Shown piece after piece: positions 22,080 to 33,874 of a DNA stretch of 64,000 nucleotides. The stretch is from Lucinisca nassula. Its lineage: Eukaryota > Mollusca > Bivalvia > Lucinida > Lucinidae. Location of the stretch: contig OY757010.1 of assembly GCA_963580285.1 (NCBI GenBank), forward strand, positions 75,248,858 through 75,312,857. The letters are read 5' to 3'. Below the pieces are notes generated by a model. It was not told the origin of the DNA and did no database searches. It saw nothing but the letters and a program-made list of their open reading frames with translations. Position 1 is the first letter of the stretch. Each line of letters begins with the position of its first letter. Made by a program: the position numbers and the translations under genes.

Positions 22080-22332
22080 GATTAAATGGGCCCGCCAAGC
22101 GATTTTGGTACTTATCGCCTAAGCGAGCAGCGAAGGTTCAGGCGAGCCTGCGCATCCGCACAGTCTCGCCAGAACCTTCGCTGCTCGCTCATACAAGCAG
22201 TGAATCAAGAGGAACCTTCAGACAGAAAGCCATATCCCTGGCCCCTCTGAATGGCTGGGCATGCGCAGTTAAAATTTGTCATGACGGAATGCTCGTAGAC
22301 ACAAATTCGCTTGGCGGGGCTCAAATAATAAT
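22080..22332 (+). mobile_element. MITE-Q copy 1
   Basis: Inverted ends GGGCCCGCCAAGCGATTTTG and GAGCCCCGCCAAGCGAATTT, about 250 bp apart. Contains a hairpin near 22112-22190 whose arms read GCGAGCAGCGAAGGTTC. Nearly identical to 25889-26122. Confidence 0.8.
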
Positions 22333-22343
22333 AATGAAACGGT

Positions 22344-22612
22344 TGCATGATGCTTCCACACAGAGTTGAAACCAACTGCACACAAGTACTGGTAAACCGC
22401 TAAGAGGATCTAAGCATGTCCAGGCCAGGCGATGCGAGTCGAACCGCCCATGCTTATGAACCCTTTTGGTTTCATTGGGCGACAGGGCTTGAGGTTTCAT
22501 TTCCTCTCAATGTCGGGTAAAAGTCCAACGAAATCGGAAGCAACGTCTCTAAAATGACCTATACAGTGTTGACGGGTACGTTAAGCCTCAAAGTCAATTA
22601 ATCAATCAATAA
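22344..22612 (+). repeat. SINE-A copy 15, 5' truncated
   Basis: Begins at GTTGCATGATGCTTCC. The tail is altered to AAAGTCAATTAATCAATCAATAA. Confidence 0.85.
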
Positions 22613-23159
<547 letters not shown>

Positions 23160-23230
23160 TTTAACAGAAAAATGACCGTTTTCGAGATGTGAAAGAATAC
23201 AGTATAATACAGTATAATATTTTAATGTGT

Positions 23231-23504
23231 CTGTGTTTTTGTTTGAATTGGGTTTAACGTCCCCGTCAACACTATTTAGGTCATTTTGGAGACGCTGCTT
23301 CTAATTTTGTGGGACTTGTACCCGACATTGAGATAAAATGACACATCAAGCACTGCCGCCCAGTGAAACCAAACGACGGCCTGACTCGCACCTCTTTGCC
23401 TGGGCATGCTTAGCCCTTCAAAGCGGTTTACCAGTGTCATGTGTGGCCAGTTTCAGCTCTGCGTGGAAGCATCATGCAGCCCAAACACCGATGGGCGGGG
23501 GCGA
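23231..23504 (-). repeat. SINE-A copy 16
   Basis: Complete at both ends with small internal losses. Flanked by TTTTAATGTGT on each side. Confidence 0.88.
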
Positions 23505-23539
23505 AACAATTTTAATGTGTTCATGTATGTCAGTCTATT

Positions 23540-23800
23540 TTGTTTGTTTGATTCGAGGTTTAATGTCCCCGTCAACACTGTAAAGGTCATTTTGGAGACG
23601 TTGCTTCCAATTTTGTGGGACTTTTACCCGACATTGAGATGAAATGACATGTTAAGCCTTGCCTTCCAATGAAACCAACGGGGTTTATAAGCATGAACGG
23701 GCCGACTCGCGCTGCTTTGCCTGGGCGGGTTTAGATCCTCCAAGCGGTTTACCAGTACTCGTGTGCGGGTCGGTTTCAGCTCTGCGTGGAAGCATCATGC
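23540..23800 (-). repeat. SINE-A copy 17, end missing
   Basis: Lies 35 bp after copy 16 in the same orientation. Stops at GGAAGCATCATGCTAC, without the GGGCGGGGGC terminus. Confidence 0.87.
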
Positions 23801-23961
23801 TACAAGGCAGTGAAAGTGTATTTATGATATGAGCCAGAACGTGACAAAACTTGTTTTATGTCATTTGCAAACAAACAAGTGGAGATCATGGCGTCTGTGT
23901 CTGGATTCTCTTGCTCCAAAATCGAACCGACAAACCTTCGCCATTAAAGACGGAACATAGC

Positions 23962-24225
23962 TTAAAGAGTCGGTCTGTGTGCTTTAACGCCACGATTGTA
24001 CTGTTTGCTCGCCGTAAGGGCAGAAGTTGTACAATTTGCAAATACACCTGAATCTATGAAAAGATCTTCTAGACCAGTGTCTTTGTACATCTTGCCTAAT
24101 AGAGATAGATGATACAGTGCCATATGGAAACCACCCATTCTTATAAACACGTTATGCGATTCATCTGACACTCGCCATTGTATTTCGTTTCCTTTCACAT
24201 AGATTGCCCGATAAAACGTTAACAC
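23962..24225 (-). pseudogene. Fragment of an uncharacterised invertebrate repeat-associated protein
   Basis: The minus-strand frame carries FIRMGGFHMALYHLSLLGK, then GLEDLFIDSGVFA and YNRGVKAHR. I associate this wording with large uncharacterised proteins found in many copies in molluscs and cnidarians, probably from a mobile element; this rests on memory. About 87 residues, with no flanking exons found. Function unknown. Confidence 0.4.
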
Positions 24226-24259
24226 AACGACAGTCTGGTATTTAGAACAGTATAAAAAT

Positions 24260-24541
24260 CATTACGCACACACGCCTATACAAATACATTGCCACCTCTA
24301 TCGCCGAAAAAATGAAAATTTTATGATGAAAAATTGTGATATTTTTCTTATTTCTGCTCAAAATATAGCTTGTGGGAACTCGTTAGAACCGCCTCATCGA
24401 GGCGGTTCTAACGAGTACCCACAATCTATATTTTAGAGCAGAAATAAGAAAAATAAGGTATACTCCCGGAAACCCCAGTTTTACTATATAAAAGTGGGGT
24501 TCAAGGGGGTCAAAATTATATGGGCGTGTTTTCCTGATGAA
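24260..24541 (+). mobile_element. MITE-P1 copy, complete
   Basis: CATTACGCACACACGCCTAT at the left, GGGCGTGTTTTCCTGATG at the right. The palindrome spans about 24359-24433, with one outer mismatch pair. Confidence 0.85.
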
Positions 24542-24604
24542 TGTCCTGAAATGCGTGGGATTACCATTGATCATTGGACAGTATCCTATGGACGTACTTG
24601 ATGG

Positions 24605-24891
24605 CATCACGATAACTAGTCCGTGAAATGAACACCCCATTAAACCCTTCTTCAAACAGGAAAAACTGGGGTTTGCGGGGGGGGGGGGGTATACATTATC
24701 TCTCTTATATTTGCTCATTACATAGATTGTGGGTACTTGTTAGAACCGCCTCCATTGAGGCGGTTCTAACGAGAACCCACAATCTATGTTGGAAACAGAA
24801 ATAAGAAAGCTGTTATCATTTTTACCCAAACTTGGTCATTTCTGAAACCATGTTGACCGCCATTATTTCACACGGACATGTTTTCCTAATG
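24605..24891 (-). mobile_element. MITE-P2 copy, complete
   Basis: Left end CATCACGATAACTAGTCCGT, right end CACGGACATGTTTTCCTAATG. The palindrome at about 24722-24790 has tip CGCCTCCATTGAGGCG. A G-run lies at 24677-24689. Confidence 0.8.
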
Positions 24892-25026
24892 ACACCGCTC
24901 GGACAACCTTGACATGGAACCCACTCCAGCAAGGAACGTACTGTTCATTTGATACAAGGTTCTCCATATCCACACAAAATGAAATCTGTGGGAGGAGGTG
25001 CCAGGTTTCAATTCAAGCACCTTTGT

Positions 25027-25312
25027 CATCACAAAAACACGCCTATATAAATTTGACCCCTTGAACCCCACTTTTATATAGTAAAACTGGGACTAGTTTA
25101 CAGGGGTTAACCTCATTTTTATCATGTCTGCTCTAAACTATAGATTGTTTGTGCTCGTTAGAACCGCTCCAATGAGCGGTTCTAACGAGTACCCACAATC
25201 TATATTTTGAGCAGAAATAAGAAAAATATCATGATGTTTTCGTCTTAAAAGGTTCGTTTTTTTTTTCAGCAGAAAAGTTAAAATGTATTTGTATAGGCGT
25301 GTTTTCGTAATG
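25027..25312 (-). mobile_element. MITE-P1 copy, complete
   Basis: CATCACAAAAACACGCCTAT at the left, TATAGGCGTGTTTTCGTAATG at the right. The palindrome tip is shortened by one base pair on both arms (AACCGCTCCAATGAGCGGTT), keeping the symmetry. Confidence 0.85.
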
Positions 25313-25470
25313 AAAATTTCGCTTTTAGTGTAAAACCATTCACCTTAAAGACCGGAGTTCAGGTAGCTGAATATCCGTACGGACAGCAATTAAATCCTAT
25401 AGGGCAAAGTGGGATGGGTTTATTGAACTACCGTACTAGTCTGCTGCTGGTGTGTAATCTTATATTGCAT

Positions 25471-25744
25471 GTATAGATGGGCTGCATGATGCTTCCACGC
25501 AGAGCTGAAACCGTCCGCACACTAGTACTGGTAAACCGCTTAGAGAATCTTAGCCTGTCCGGAACCGCGGTGCGAGTCGGACCGTCCATGCTTATAAACC
25601 CTATTGGTTTCATTGGGCGACAGGGCTTGAGATGTCATTTCATGTCAATGTCGGGTAAAAGTCCCACAAAATTGGAAGCAACGTCTCCAAAATGACCTAT
25701 ACTGTGTTGACGGGGACGTTAAACCTCAAATCAAACAAACAGAA
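25471..25744 (+). repeat. SINE-A copy 18, 5' truncated
   Basis: Begins at ATGGGCTGCATGATGC and is otherwise close to consensus through CAAATCAAACAAACAG. Confidence 0.88.
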
Positions 25745-25888
25745 ACATGTGGCGTGTAACTAAGATTATAAATGCTGTATTATACTACAGGTATGACTGA
25801 TAAAATTATTTGGAAGTGAATGATAATTAAAGAAATTACTTTCAGTTCATTCTCTAAGATCCATAAGTTAACAGCAAAGTTTGTATGG

Positions 25889-26122
25889 GCCCCGTCAAGC
25901 GATTTTGGTACTTATCGCCTATGCGAGCAGCGAAGGTTCAGGCGAGCATGCGCATCCGCGCAGTCTCGCCAGAACCTTCGCTGCTCGCTCATACAAGCAG
26001 TGAATCAAGAGTAACCTTCAGTCAGTAAGCCATATCCCTGGCCCCTCTGAATGGCTGGGCATGCGCAGTTAAAATTTGTCATGACGGAATGCTCGAAGAC
26101 ACAAATTCGCTTGGCGGGGCTC
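25889..26122 (+). mobile_element. MITE-Q copy 2
   Basis: Nearly identical to 22080-22332 across its length, including the GCGAGCAGCGAAGGTTC hairpin (about 25923-25990). Confidence 0.82.
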
Positions 26123-26187
26123 ATATAAGAATTAATGATGATGGTAATCTCATAAAGGTATCAGTATAACAAATCAGTACCTATCAG

Positions 26188-26371
26188 TATTCACCATATT
26201 TGCATTATTTGCTGGCTCCCAGCTTGCCCATTGCCAATATTGGAAAAACAGGTAACCAACTTAAAAGGTCAGGGGGGCTTTTAAGGTCAGGGGGGTCTGG
26301 TTACCTGTTTTTCCAACGCTGATAACCTTCATACTAGGAACCAGCAGATAATGCAAATAAGGTGAATTAAA
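26188..26371. repeat. Foldback of ~75-bp arms
   Basis: Left arm TTTGCATTATTTGCTGGC ... GGAAAAACAGGTAACCA pairs with TGGTTACCTGTTTTTCC ... CCAGCAGATAATGCAAATA. A direct AGGTCAGGGGGGCT/AGGTCAGGGGGGTCT repeat lies at the tip. Confidence 0.82.
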
Positions 26372-27070
26372 ACTATTTCACATGTGTCAGTATAAAACTA
26401 GGGTCTTCCTTGCATGAACATGTTGACATGATGGTACAAAAAAAAGACACATGAAATATGCTCTTTCGTTTATAGTTCGAACAATTGACCTGAGACTGGT
26501 GAACTCTTTTAACATAATTTCACACCCGACTGAATGCCGTAGTTATCTTCGCCGTCTCCCGAAAATGGCGATATTGTTATTCAAATCATTGGGGTCGGTA
26601 AATGGGTCGTATTCACGAGATGCCGAAAATTCACGAGAAGTTTACTAAAGCCGACGTATTAGGCGATAACATTAACTAATTTATTCCTTGCATAAAGGTC
26701 AGTCTCATGTTAAAATGTTCGAACTATACCTTAACTATACCTTAACTTGTGATTTGTTATCAGTAACATGGATATTTATCTTTTGGATAAACAAGAAAAC
26801 AGCTGCCGGTTTCCTCCATTAAATTTCACCTTTTGTCTTTTACCAAATGTGCAAAAATCATGCAGAATAGTGCCAATATCTCGAGTTTGACGTTTTGAAT
26901 GCCCTGCATATAGCTAAATAAATGAATGAGTTGTAAAGACATGTCAAACCAGAGACTCAGCATGTCTGGAAATAATAATTAAAGTACGAATTTGTTTCTA
27001 TCAAACTCTGGGTAATCCCGTATTATACGCTTAAAATGCCTAAGCCTGCCCAGGAAAGGTGCCACTTGAG
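26372..27070. other. No gene seen
   Basis: AT-rich; no ORF, RNA gene or repeat recognised. Confidence 0.45.
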
Positions 27071-27421
27071 TACAGTAGAACTTCGATGGCTCGAACAACG
27101 ATGGCTCGTTTACCATGGATGTGTCGAACCCATTCTTGAGCCCCTAGAGAAATCCTCTACATAAGAAGTAGTGGAGGATAATTAAGGAGATTTTAGTCTT
27201 TTATCTTACAAATGTATGCTGTGTGTACTCATTAGAATCGCCTCGATGAGGCGATTCTAATGAGTACACACAGCATACATTTTCATTATAGAACGCCGAA
27301 AAGATGTCTAAAAGTATCTCGTTATGCCTCCTGGCAGTAACCATCAGTGGCTCGAACTACCCCTGTCTCGAACAGATTTTCGAGGTCCCAAAGGTGTACG
27401 AGCCATTGAAGTTCGACTGTA
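27071..27421 (-). mobile_element. MITE-P3 copy 2
   Basis: Element 27073-27419 between TA dinucleotides, inverted relative to copy 1. Central palindrome with tip CGCCTCGATGAGGCG. Confidence 0.87.
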
Positions 27422-28068
27422 TAAGTGAACGGCTGTACAATTTATCAGCTACTGGATCGGCCAAACATATTCATGCTGTGACAATAAAACTTAACTCTTA
27501 AGACGCCGAGAAAAACTACATCTGAAAATTTCGTCTGCTTATGTCGTCTGCGGATTGTTTTGCAAACTTTTTTAAAATATTTTGCATAAAGGCTAACAAT
27601 GTGAACCCAGATCCGACTGCTCCTGATCTGGGTTTACACTGTTTGCAAAAATTACTTTTAAAGTAACCGGCAGACGGCAAAGCAGACGACAATTGTCTTG
27701 ATTGGCATTTTATGGGTTTCTGGTATAATTATGTTGGGCACAATTACGCACAATACCATATAATGCTTTAGTGAACGCCATCTGCCTCCGCCCATTACCA
27801 CCTCGCTCTCTCATTATTTTCAGGACCAGGCCATGCATGCATATACCAACCACTTTTGGTTCAGTTAAACTATAACTATTTCCTGAAAATGCTACCTTCA
27901 AACAAAACAGTTTTAAAAGCAGCGCACATGTACGTGTATATATTCCGCTATTTTTGTTCAAAGCCGCGCCCATCCGATCTCACCTCAATCCCAATTTATG
28001 CAGAGAGTGACCATTCTAAAACCCGCAACCCTCAATTGTATTTAAGTGGAACACATGACCACACCTCT

Positions 28069-28273
28069 GTTAACCCTTATCTTGCTGAATATTCATTTAA
28101 GCCACACCCGTTTCTGTCTATCAACCAATCAAATTACTTGATGTAATTTATTGCTACAAATTCATACACTGCATGCCTAACAGTGTAGATCCTGTTCTTC
28201 AGAAGCTATCTAATCTGGATCTACACTGTTTGCAAAGATAGGGGTTGTCGTGAACAGCAAGATAAGGGTTAAC
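28069..28273 (+). mobile_element. MITE-H copy 1
   Basis: Inverted ends GTTAACCCTTATCTTGCTG and CAGCAAGATAAGGGTTAAC. Internal hairpin near 28176-28240 with arms AACAGTGTAGATCC / GGATCTACACTGTT; the inner part is mismatched here. Confidence 0.82.
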
Positions 28274-28647
28274 ATGTAAACATTGGTGTATCAAAGTCCA
28301 GAGACAGATAAACTAACATGCACAGCAACTATAGTGTACAATGGAATACATGCGGTTGGGGTTGGGTAAAACAACCCGGATTTTAGACAGTTTTGGCAAC
28401 TGGAGGTGTTTTTTTTTTGTAATGGAAATAAATTAAGAATATGTTTGTACAATTAGAATAAACTGAAATAAAGACAGTTACCCAGCAGAGCAGTTTTTGG
28501 GCCTCAATAGCATTGTGCCCGGCTATTTGCGAAATGTTTCATTGTGATAAGGGTACATTCGAAAATTCGAAAATGGGCCGCTACTGAAAAGCCTAGCAAT
28601 GTTTCATAAGGTCCATATTCCATAATACGTTTTTGCAAACAGACTTC

Positions 28648-28998
28648 TATGGCTGGTAGGTGTGTGTGTGAATTCGGGTTTAACGTCGCTTTCAACAATT
28701 TTTCAGTTATATCACGACGGTGTCTGGTTGCGACAGGGAGCTCAATGCTCACGTTTATAGTGCTGCCTCACTGAAGTATCATGTCCCAGACACATTACAT
28801 GATACCACACCCAGTCACATTATCCTGACACTGGGTCGACCAGTCCTAGCTCTACCCCGTAAATCTGAGTGCCAAGCGAGGAGCAGTAAGTACCATTCTT
28901 AACGACTTTGGTATGTCGCGGATCGAACCCGTAACCTCCCGTTCCCCGGAGCGGACACTCTACCAACTGAGCTATCGGGGCCGGTATGGCTGGTAGGT
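28648..28998 (-). mobile_element. SINE-C, full length, with 14-bp target duplication
   Basis: Element 28662-28984 flanked by TATGGCTGGTAGGT on both sides (28648-28661, 28985-28998). Read on the minus strand it starts with a tRNA-like head: A box TAGCTCAGTTGG, B box GGGTTCGATCC. A central domain with GGGTGTGGTATCATGTAATG and GCAGCACTATAAACGTGAGC follows, then a GACGTTAAACCCGAATTC tail. This is the architecture of molluscan tRNA-derived SINEs with a conserved central domain. The last 70 bases are a tRNA pseudogene, not a functional tRNA. Confidence 0.9.
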
Positions 28999-29099
28999 AG
29001 TGCCAGACGGAAAACTAGAGCAGCTACATGGAATGCCTCTTAGTCTATTGAGTAAACGGACGGACAAGCCAACCGCATACCGCACAAACCATTTGGGTG

Positions 29100-29122
29100 A
29101 AAAAAAAAAAAAAAAAAAAAAT
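29100..29122. repeat. Poly(A) run
   Basis: About 22 consecutive A; no adjacent element recognised. Confidence 0.9.
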
Positions 29123-29423
29123 GTTCATGTACGCTTACCTTTCTGACTCGTTTGAACGGATGACTTTTGCCTTTTTCCTTATCCATATTGCATGTATTAT
29201 CTCCTAATCCAGTCTCCAAAGCATTAACATTGTCATCGAATGTTCTTGCCTGATAGCTATTTTGTTACTGTCGAACAGTATAATTGGGCCAGCACACAGC
29301 AAAACCAACAGAAATTCCTATTCGACCAACAAAGATTTAGATCAGCCTAGATATAAGCTCCGTCTGCACAGTTTCTTCGTTTATGCCTCTTTAGAAAAGA
29401 CAGAGACTATAGAAATCTCATGC

Positions 29424-29490
29424 GAACTGCGTAGACTTTGATCAGACTGCGCGTGCGCGCAGTCTGATCAGAGTCTTCGCTGTTCGCACT
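29424..29490. repeat. Hairpin, TGATCAGACTGCGCG type
   Basis: Arms GCGAACTGCGTAGACTTTGA and TCAGAGTCTTCGCTGTTCGC around a nearly self-complementary CAGACTGCGCGTGCGCGCAG centre. Related to 31393-31463. Confidence 0.8.
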
Positions 29491-29985
29491 GGCTTTCTGT
29501 TAGGATTGGTAGTGTCCCGGCTCATTTATCTTCATGGGATTTTCTTGAAACAACATGATATACTTTAACTACTCTTAAATTGAGACAGACGTCTGATAGC
29601 GCTAGATGTAATCCCAGAAAATAATGCATCCAAAAGAGCAAACCATGGTAGGCAATGTTAAAACAAATCAATTAAGAGTTGCAAATTACCCAGACTTTAA
29701 AACATCTACTGTGAGTGGTTTTTGTGTCCATTTATTCAACATAATTACGGCATTGACGCAATGCCCACTGCTTCCCACTTTTCACATAATTAACAGACAA
29801 TCTTGTACAGTGCTCCAGTTAACAAGGTGCTTAAGGCGAATCGATACATCTGACATGCGCAGGCACTTTTTAAAAAAGGAGATGACTTCCACTTCGTTTT
29901 TCTGTAAGGTTTACCCTTTCGAAAAGTTGATAAACTCTTAGATGAAAATTTGTTCCTGACGAGCATCGGAGATTAGACCCTGATA

Positions 29986-30262
29986 CCATAACGAAAACAC
30001 GCCTATTCAAATATATTGATTTTTTCCCACCAAAAATGAAAATTTTCTGATAAAAAAAATTATGATATTTTTCATATTTCTCTTCAAAACATAGAGTGTG
30101 GGAACTCGTTAGAACCGCCTCTGTGAGGCGGTTCTAACGAGTATCTACAATCTGTTTTGAGCAGAAATAAGAAAAATAATGAATACCCCTTTAAACCCCA
30201 GTTGTACTGTATAAAAGTGGGATTTCAGGGGGTCAAAATTATATAGGCGTGTTTTCAGGATG
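29986..30262 (+). mobile_element. MITE-P1 copy, complete
   Basis: Left end CATAACGAAAACACGCCTAT, right end TATAGGCGTGTTTTCAGGATG. The palindrome at about 30090-30155 has tip CGCCTCTGTGAGGCG. Confidence 0.85.
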
Positions 30263-30612
30263 TATATTTTGGAAAGCCATGCTTCCCCTGTAACTGTAGA
30301 CATTCTCAATTTCTCCTATATGAACGTTTGTGGCTTCCAGGACCAGTTGATTAAAGCACTGTTTGCTTAACGAGCTCGTTGTTGGCGAAATTTTGAGCAA
30401 GTACAATATCTAATATAGTTATATTTTTGCTTGCAAAATGTGAGCATTTGCAATTGCGAAAGCTGCTCACATATTTTCAGCAAAACTATTAGCATATTTG
30501 TCATAATTAAAGTTTTAACAATACGTTAAAAAACGACATCGTTGGTTTTGAACAACTGGGCCCAAACCGCTTTCCTGTATTTTGTAAACTTCAAAAAAGG
30601 GTATACCGTTAG

Positions 30613-30615
<3 letters not shown>

Positions 30616-30681
<66 letters not shown>
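30616..30681. repeat. (GA)n microsatellite
   Basis: About 33 GA units. The surroundings 30263-30615 and 30682-31300 hold nothing I can name. Confidence 0.95.
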
Positions 30682-30684
<3 letters not shown>

Positions 30685-31392
30685 TTAACAGCACACTCTT
30701 CCATTTGAGAGCTGACTATTATTGACAAAAGAAGACACATGTGCTTTCCCTGTAAGTGTACCAATTCCGTTTAATGGTAGGTTTTTCCTATTCTTTTAGA
30801 AAGGTTCTATTAAAATGACATCCATATGCTGTAGTTATGTGCACCCATATCTGGTGAGCGCACATTAGAATCACCAAGATGACGTCAATGAAATTGCCAC
30901 ATGATTGCGTGTTAAAAAGAAGAATAAAGTAACTTTTTTAACAACACAAGTCCAATAAGAGAAGAGACTAACTCCTGAGCTCACAAATTGACAACTTCAG
31001 AGATATGTATCGATAAAAAAATGAAAAAAAAAGTAATACAGTTCTGGCCATTCACATCACTGAAGTGCAATGTTATAGAAAAAGCATTCAATAAGTATTA
31101 CATTGTTCTTTTATATTAAGTACACGCACGTGGGTGGCTGTTTTACGAGGTTCTGTTGTATTCAGGATAATGTCATCTACAGCTTCTATTGGACTTCCTG
31201 TAAATATTACAAAATCATTATGACTGTGGATTTTTGTTTTGACATAGAGCTTTTTATATGACCCGCGACACGCGAAAAACGGTCTTTGAGCTTGCGCACT
31301 CAATGAAGACTCAGATCAGTCTGCGTTGCCACACAGTTATGATACAACCTACCCTGTCCAAATGAAGAAACGTTAGATCAACGGCCATCAAT

Positions 31393-31463
31393 AAAGCGCA
31401 CAGCGAAGACTCTGATCAGACTGCGCGCATGCGCAGTCTGATCAGAGTCTTCGCTGTGCACAA
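31393..31463. repeat. Near-perfect 30-bp-arm hairpin
   Basis: Left arm GCACAGCGAAGACTCTGATC continues to CAGACTGCGC; the right arm is its exact complement, separated by four bases (GCAT). Confidence 0.9.
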
Positions 31464-31519
31464 ATGTCCAAGGTCCCTTTTTCTTGTTGCCGCTCACATA
31501 ATAGTTTTACTGAGTCTGA

Positions 31520-31890
31520 AGTTAACTAAGCATGGCGCGATATAGGAGTTCAAATTTCAGTTTCTTCGTCCGTCCGTCCGTTCGTTCGTTCGTTCGTTCG
31601 TCCGTTAGTCGACATTTGTGACCATCCAGGCCTTCACCCTAATGGTCAAGTCCATTTCTCAAGAACTATATGAGCTTCATTAATGCTGTATCGTATAAAC
31701 GTGCATCTAGGGATGGTAACTTGAATGCAAGCATCCATATTTGACCTTGACATAAATTTCATGGCTCAATGACTTTGTGAACTATTGCATCAAGTATTGC
31801 GTTCAGCCTAATGTTCAAGTTCATTTTCAAGACCTATAAGAGCTTCAATAATGTACTTGGTATATACAGACCAGCTACCGGTAAAAACCC
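31520..31890. repeat. CCGTCCG/TTCG-rich dispersed repeat
   Basis: Begins AGCATGGCGCGATATAGGAG, contains the run CGTCCGTCCGTCCGTTCG (31562-31605), then two loose ~150-bp units sharing CAAGTCCATTT / CAAGTTCATTT and GAGCTTCATTAATG / GAGCTTCAATAATG. A shorter relative starts at about 35812. Confidence 0.65.
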
Positions 31891-32261
31891 ATATTTTTTT
31901 TTCTCCGCGGTAATAGCCTTTTTTTTCTCGGAGAACAAGCCAGAAATTTCTCAGAGAAGAAAGAAAGATTTTGCACACTAACTTCAGATGAGACGGTTCA
32001 TAATGTGTTGTCTCATCACGCTCTACACTGTTTGCCGTTCACACCTAACGCCCCTTTTTGCAAGGTTAGACACTCCCAGCTTGATGCTGGAACAGTCCAT
32101 TGTGAACTGAACTCTCGTGGATTATAAACATTTTAACCCTTTTGTACCAAATGGAATCTTCCTCCTTATTTATACATATAGCAGCAGTTCATTTTAAAAT
32201 TTAGGGGTGACAGGTTGTATTTTCCTCAAAATCTATATGGAAAATGAGTGCACTTTGCGCA

Positions 32262-32331
32262 AACAGTGGAAACCCTGATCAGACACCGCGTTCTGCGGCG
32301 TCTGATCTGGGCCTGCCCTGTTTGCCAAGGC
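32262..32331. repeat. H-type hairpin
   Basis: GCAAACAGTGGAAACCCTGA and CAGACACCGC pair with GGCGTCTGATCTGGGCCTGC and CTGTTTGCC, several mismatches. Similar to 47186-47257. Confidence 0.75.
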
Positions 32332-32744
32332 GCCCCTATAGGGGCTTCTGGTATTGAATGGGTTAATATCCAAAAATGGTTCTAGACCTCAGACAGTTTC
32401 TAATTCTCTTTATTTCTATGGTAGGGTGGTGTGTGTGGAGTCAGGGGGAAGGCACCCTGCCCAGCTTGACTTAGCACATTCTCAATAGTCTTCGCACGAG
32501 ACTGTCCTGTTGTAATGGTATGGTACGTGTTCCCTGCTCGTATACCTGCATGTACATGTAGATCTGTACATACATGCAGAGTTTCCTTGAATACATATCG
32601 TCTTGCATACACTCTCAATTACTATAAGACAAAATTTCGCGACAGAAAGAAAGAACACCCATATGTGAGCATATACAAATTTGTCAAATTCAGAGGAGAG
32701 GAAGACCATTTGGTAATGCCGCAGTATGCATATATGCACCTGCA

Positions 32745-33375
32745 TACACTGTAAAAATAGCGTATAGAAATTAAAAGTGTTTCATACATGTTTAGATCTA
32801 AACATGATTAGAAAAGTGTGTTGTTTCTAAACATGTAATTTGTTTTGCCGTATTTGTGAGTATAAACACATCAAAAGTCTAAAAACGTCCCGGCTGAAAT
32901 CAATACGATCTTTTTCCCGCGTAGACGAACGCTGAACGGACGCTGAAAGTTGCAGAGCTGCAAAGACATAAAATAGAGGTGCAATCATCATTATTCATGT
33001 TGTATTTGTCTATAACGTATTGTTTCTTTGATCCTGGAATAGTAGAAGATATGGTACGTCCTTCAAACATTTTTTTCTTTCAAGGATGAGTTGAATATTG
33101 GTGTTTAGTTCTTAATGTAATTAGTTTTCGCGACTCATATTTTCTGAATAATGATGATTTTACCTCTAGACATGTTTATATTTTCAACATGTTTCGGAGG
33201 TAAACATGTGCAGGTATTAAACATGTCACTGTCCTATACATGTTTAATATCTAAACACCTTCAAGGCCTAGACGTGTTTAGAAACGAGACATGTCAAAGC
33301 GTTAAAAGCATAAAAACGGGACAAGAAATGCGTCTCAGGAAGTGTTTAATCTGTAAACACTATTTTTAAAGTGTA
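32745..33375. mobile_element. 627-bp TA-flanked MITE
   Basis: Inverted ends CACTGTAAAAATAGCG and CACTTTAAAAATAGTG at 32747 and 33373, flanked by TA. The interior is rich in the palindrome-like ACATGTTTAGATCTAAACATG theme. No ORF with recognisable product. Confidence 0.6.
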
Positions 33376-33382
33376 TACACCT

Positions 33383-33650
33383 ATTGGGCTGCATGATGCT
33401 TCCAGAAGGAGCTAACCCGCTGCACATGAGTACTGGTAAACAATTAAGGAGGTCTATGCCTAACCAGGCCATGTGGTACGAGTTGGACCGCCAATGCATG
33501 TAAACCATGTTGCGTTCATTGGGTGGCAGGGCTTGAGATTTCACTTCAGCTAAGTGTCGGGTTAGAGTCCCAAACAATTGGAGACAACGCCTCCAAAATG
33601 ACCTAAATAGTGTCGAAGGGGACGTAAATCCTCGAATCAAACAAACAAAC
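33383..33650 (+). repeat. SINE-A copy 19, old, 5' truncated
   Basis: Begins ATTGGGCTGCATGATGC and diverges throughout (GAAGGAGCTAACCCGC, GTCGAAGGGGACG). The tail CGAATCAAACAAACAAAC is intact. Confidence 0.83.
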
Positions 33651-33766
33651 GGAGCTGCTACATTTTAATTTGGTGGACTCAAAGGGCCAAACGGCGCTCA
33701 CATTGGAGCACTTGTACATGGAAGTATTCGGGTTTGCTCGTGACTCTTTACTATAGGTAGAGAATT

Positions 33767-33872
33767 TGTTTTGTTTGTTTGTTTTAGGGTTTAACGGCCC
33801 AGTCAACACTTATTTAGGTCATTTTTGAGCCGGACAATTTACCTAGCCACACTTTTCCTGGGCAGGCCGCTA
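33767..33872 (-). repeat. SINE-B 3' fragment
   Basis: TTTGTTTGTTTTAGGGTTTAACGG through CTTTTCCTGGGCAGGC; then joins Penelope sequence. Confidence 0.8.
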
Positions 33873-33874
33873 AC

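Noticed and set aside
28915..28984. tRNA gene on the minus strand
   Set aside because: A and B boxes are present, but the sequence continues into a SINE body with a flanking duplication; it is the SINE-C head.
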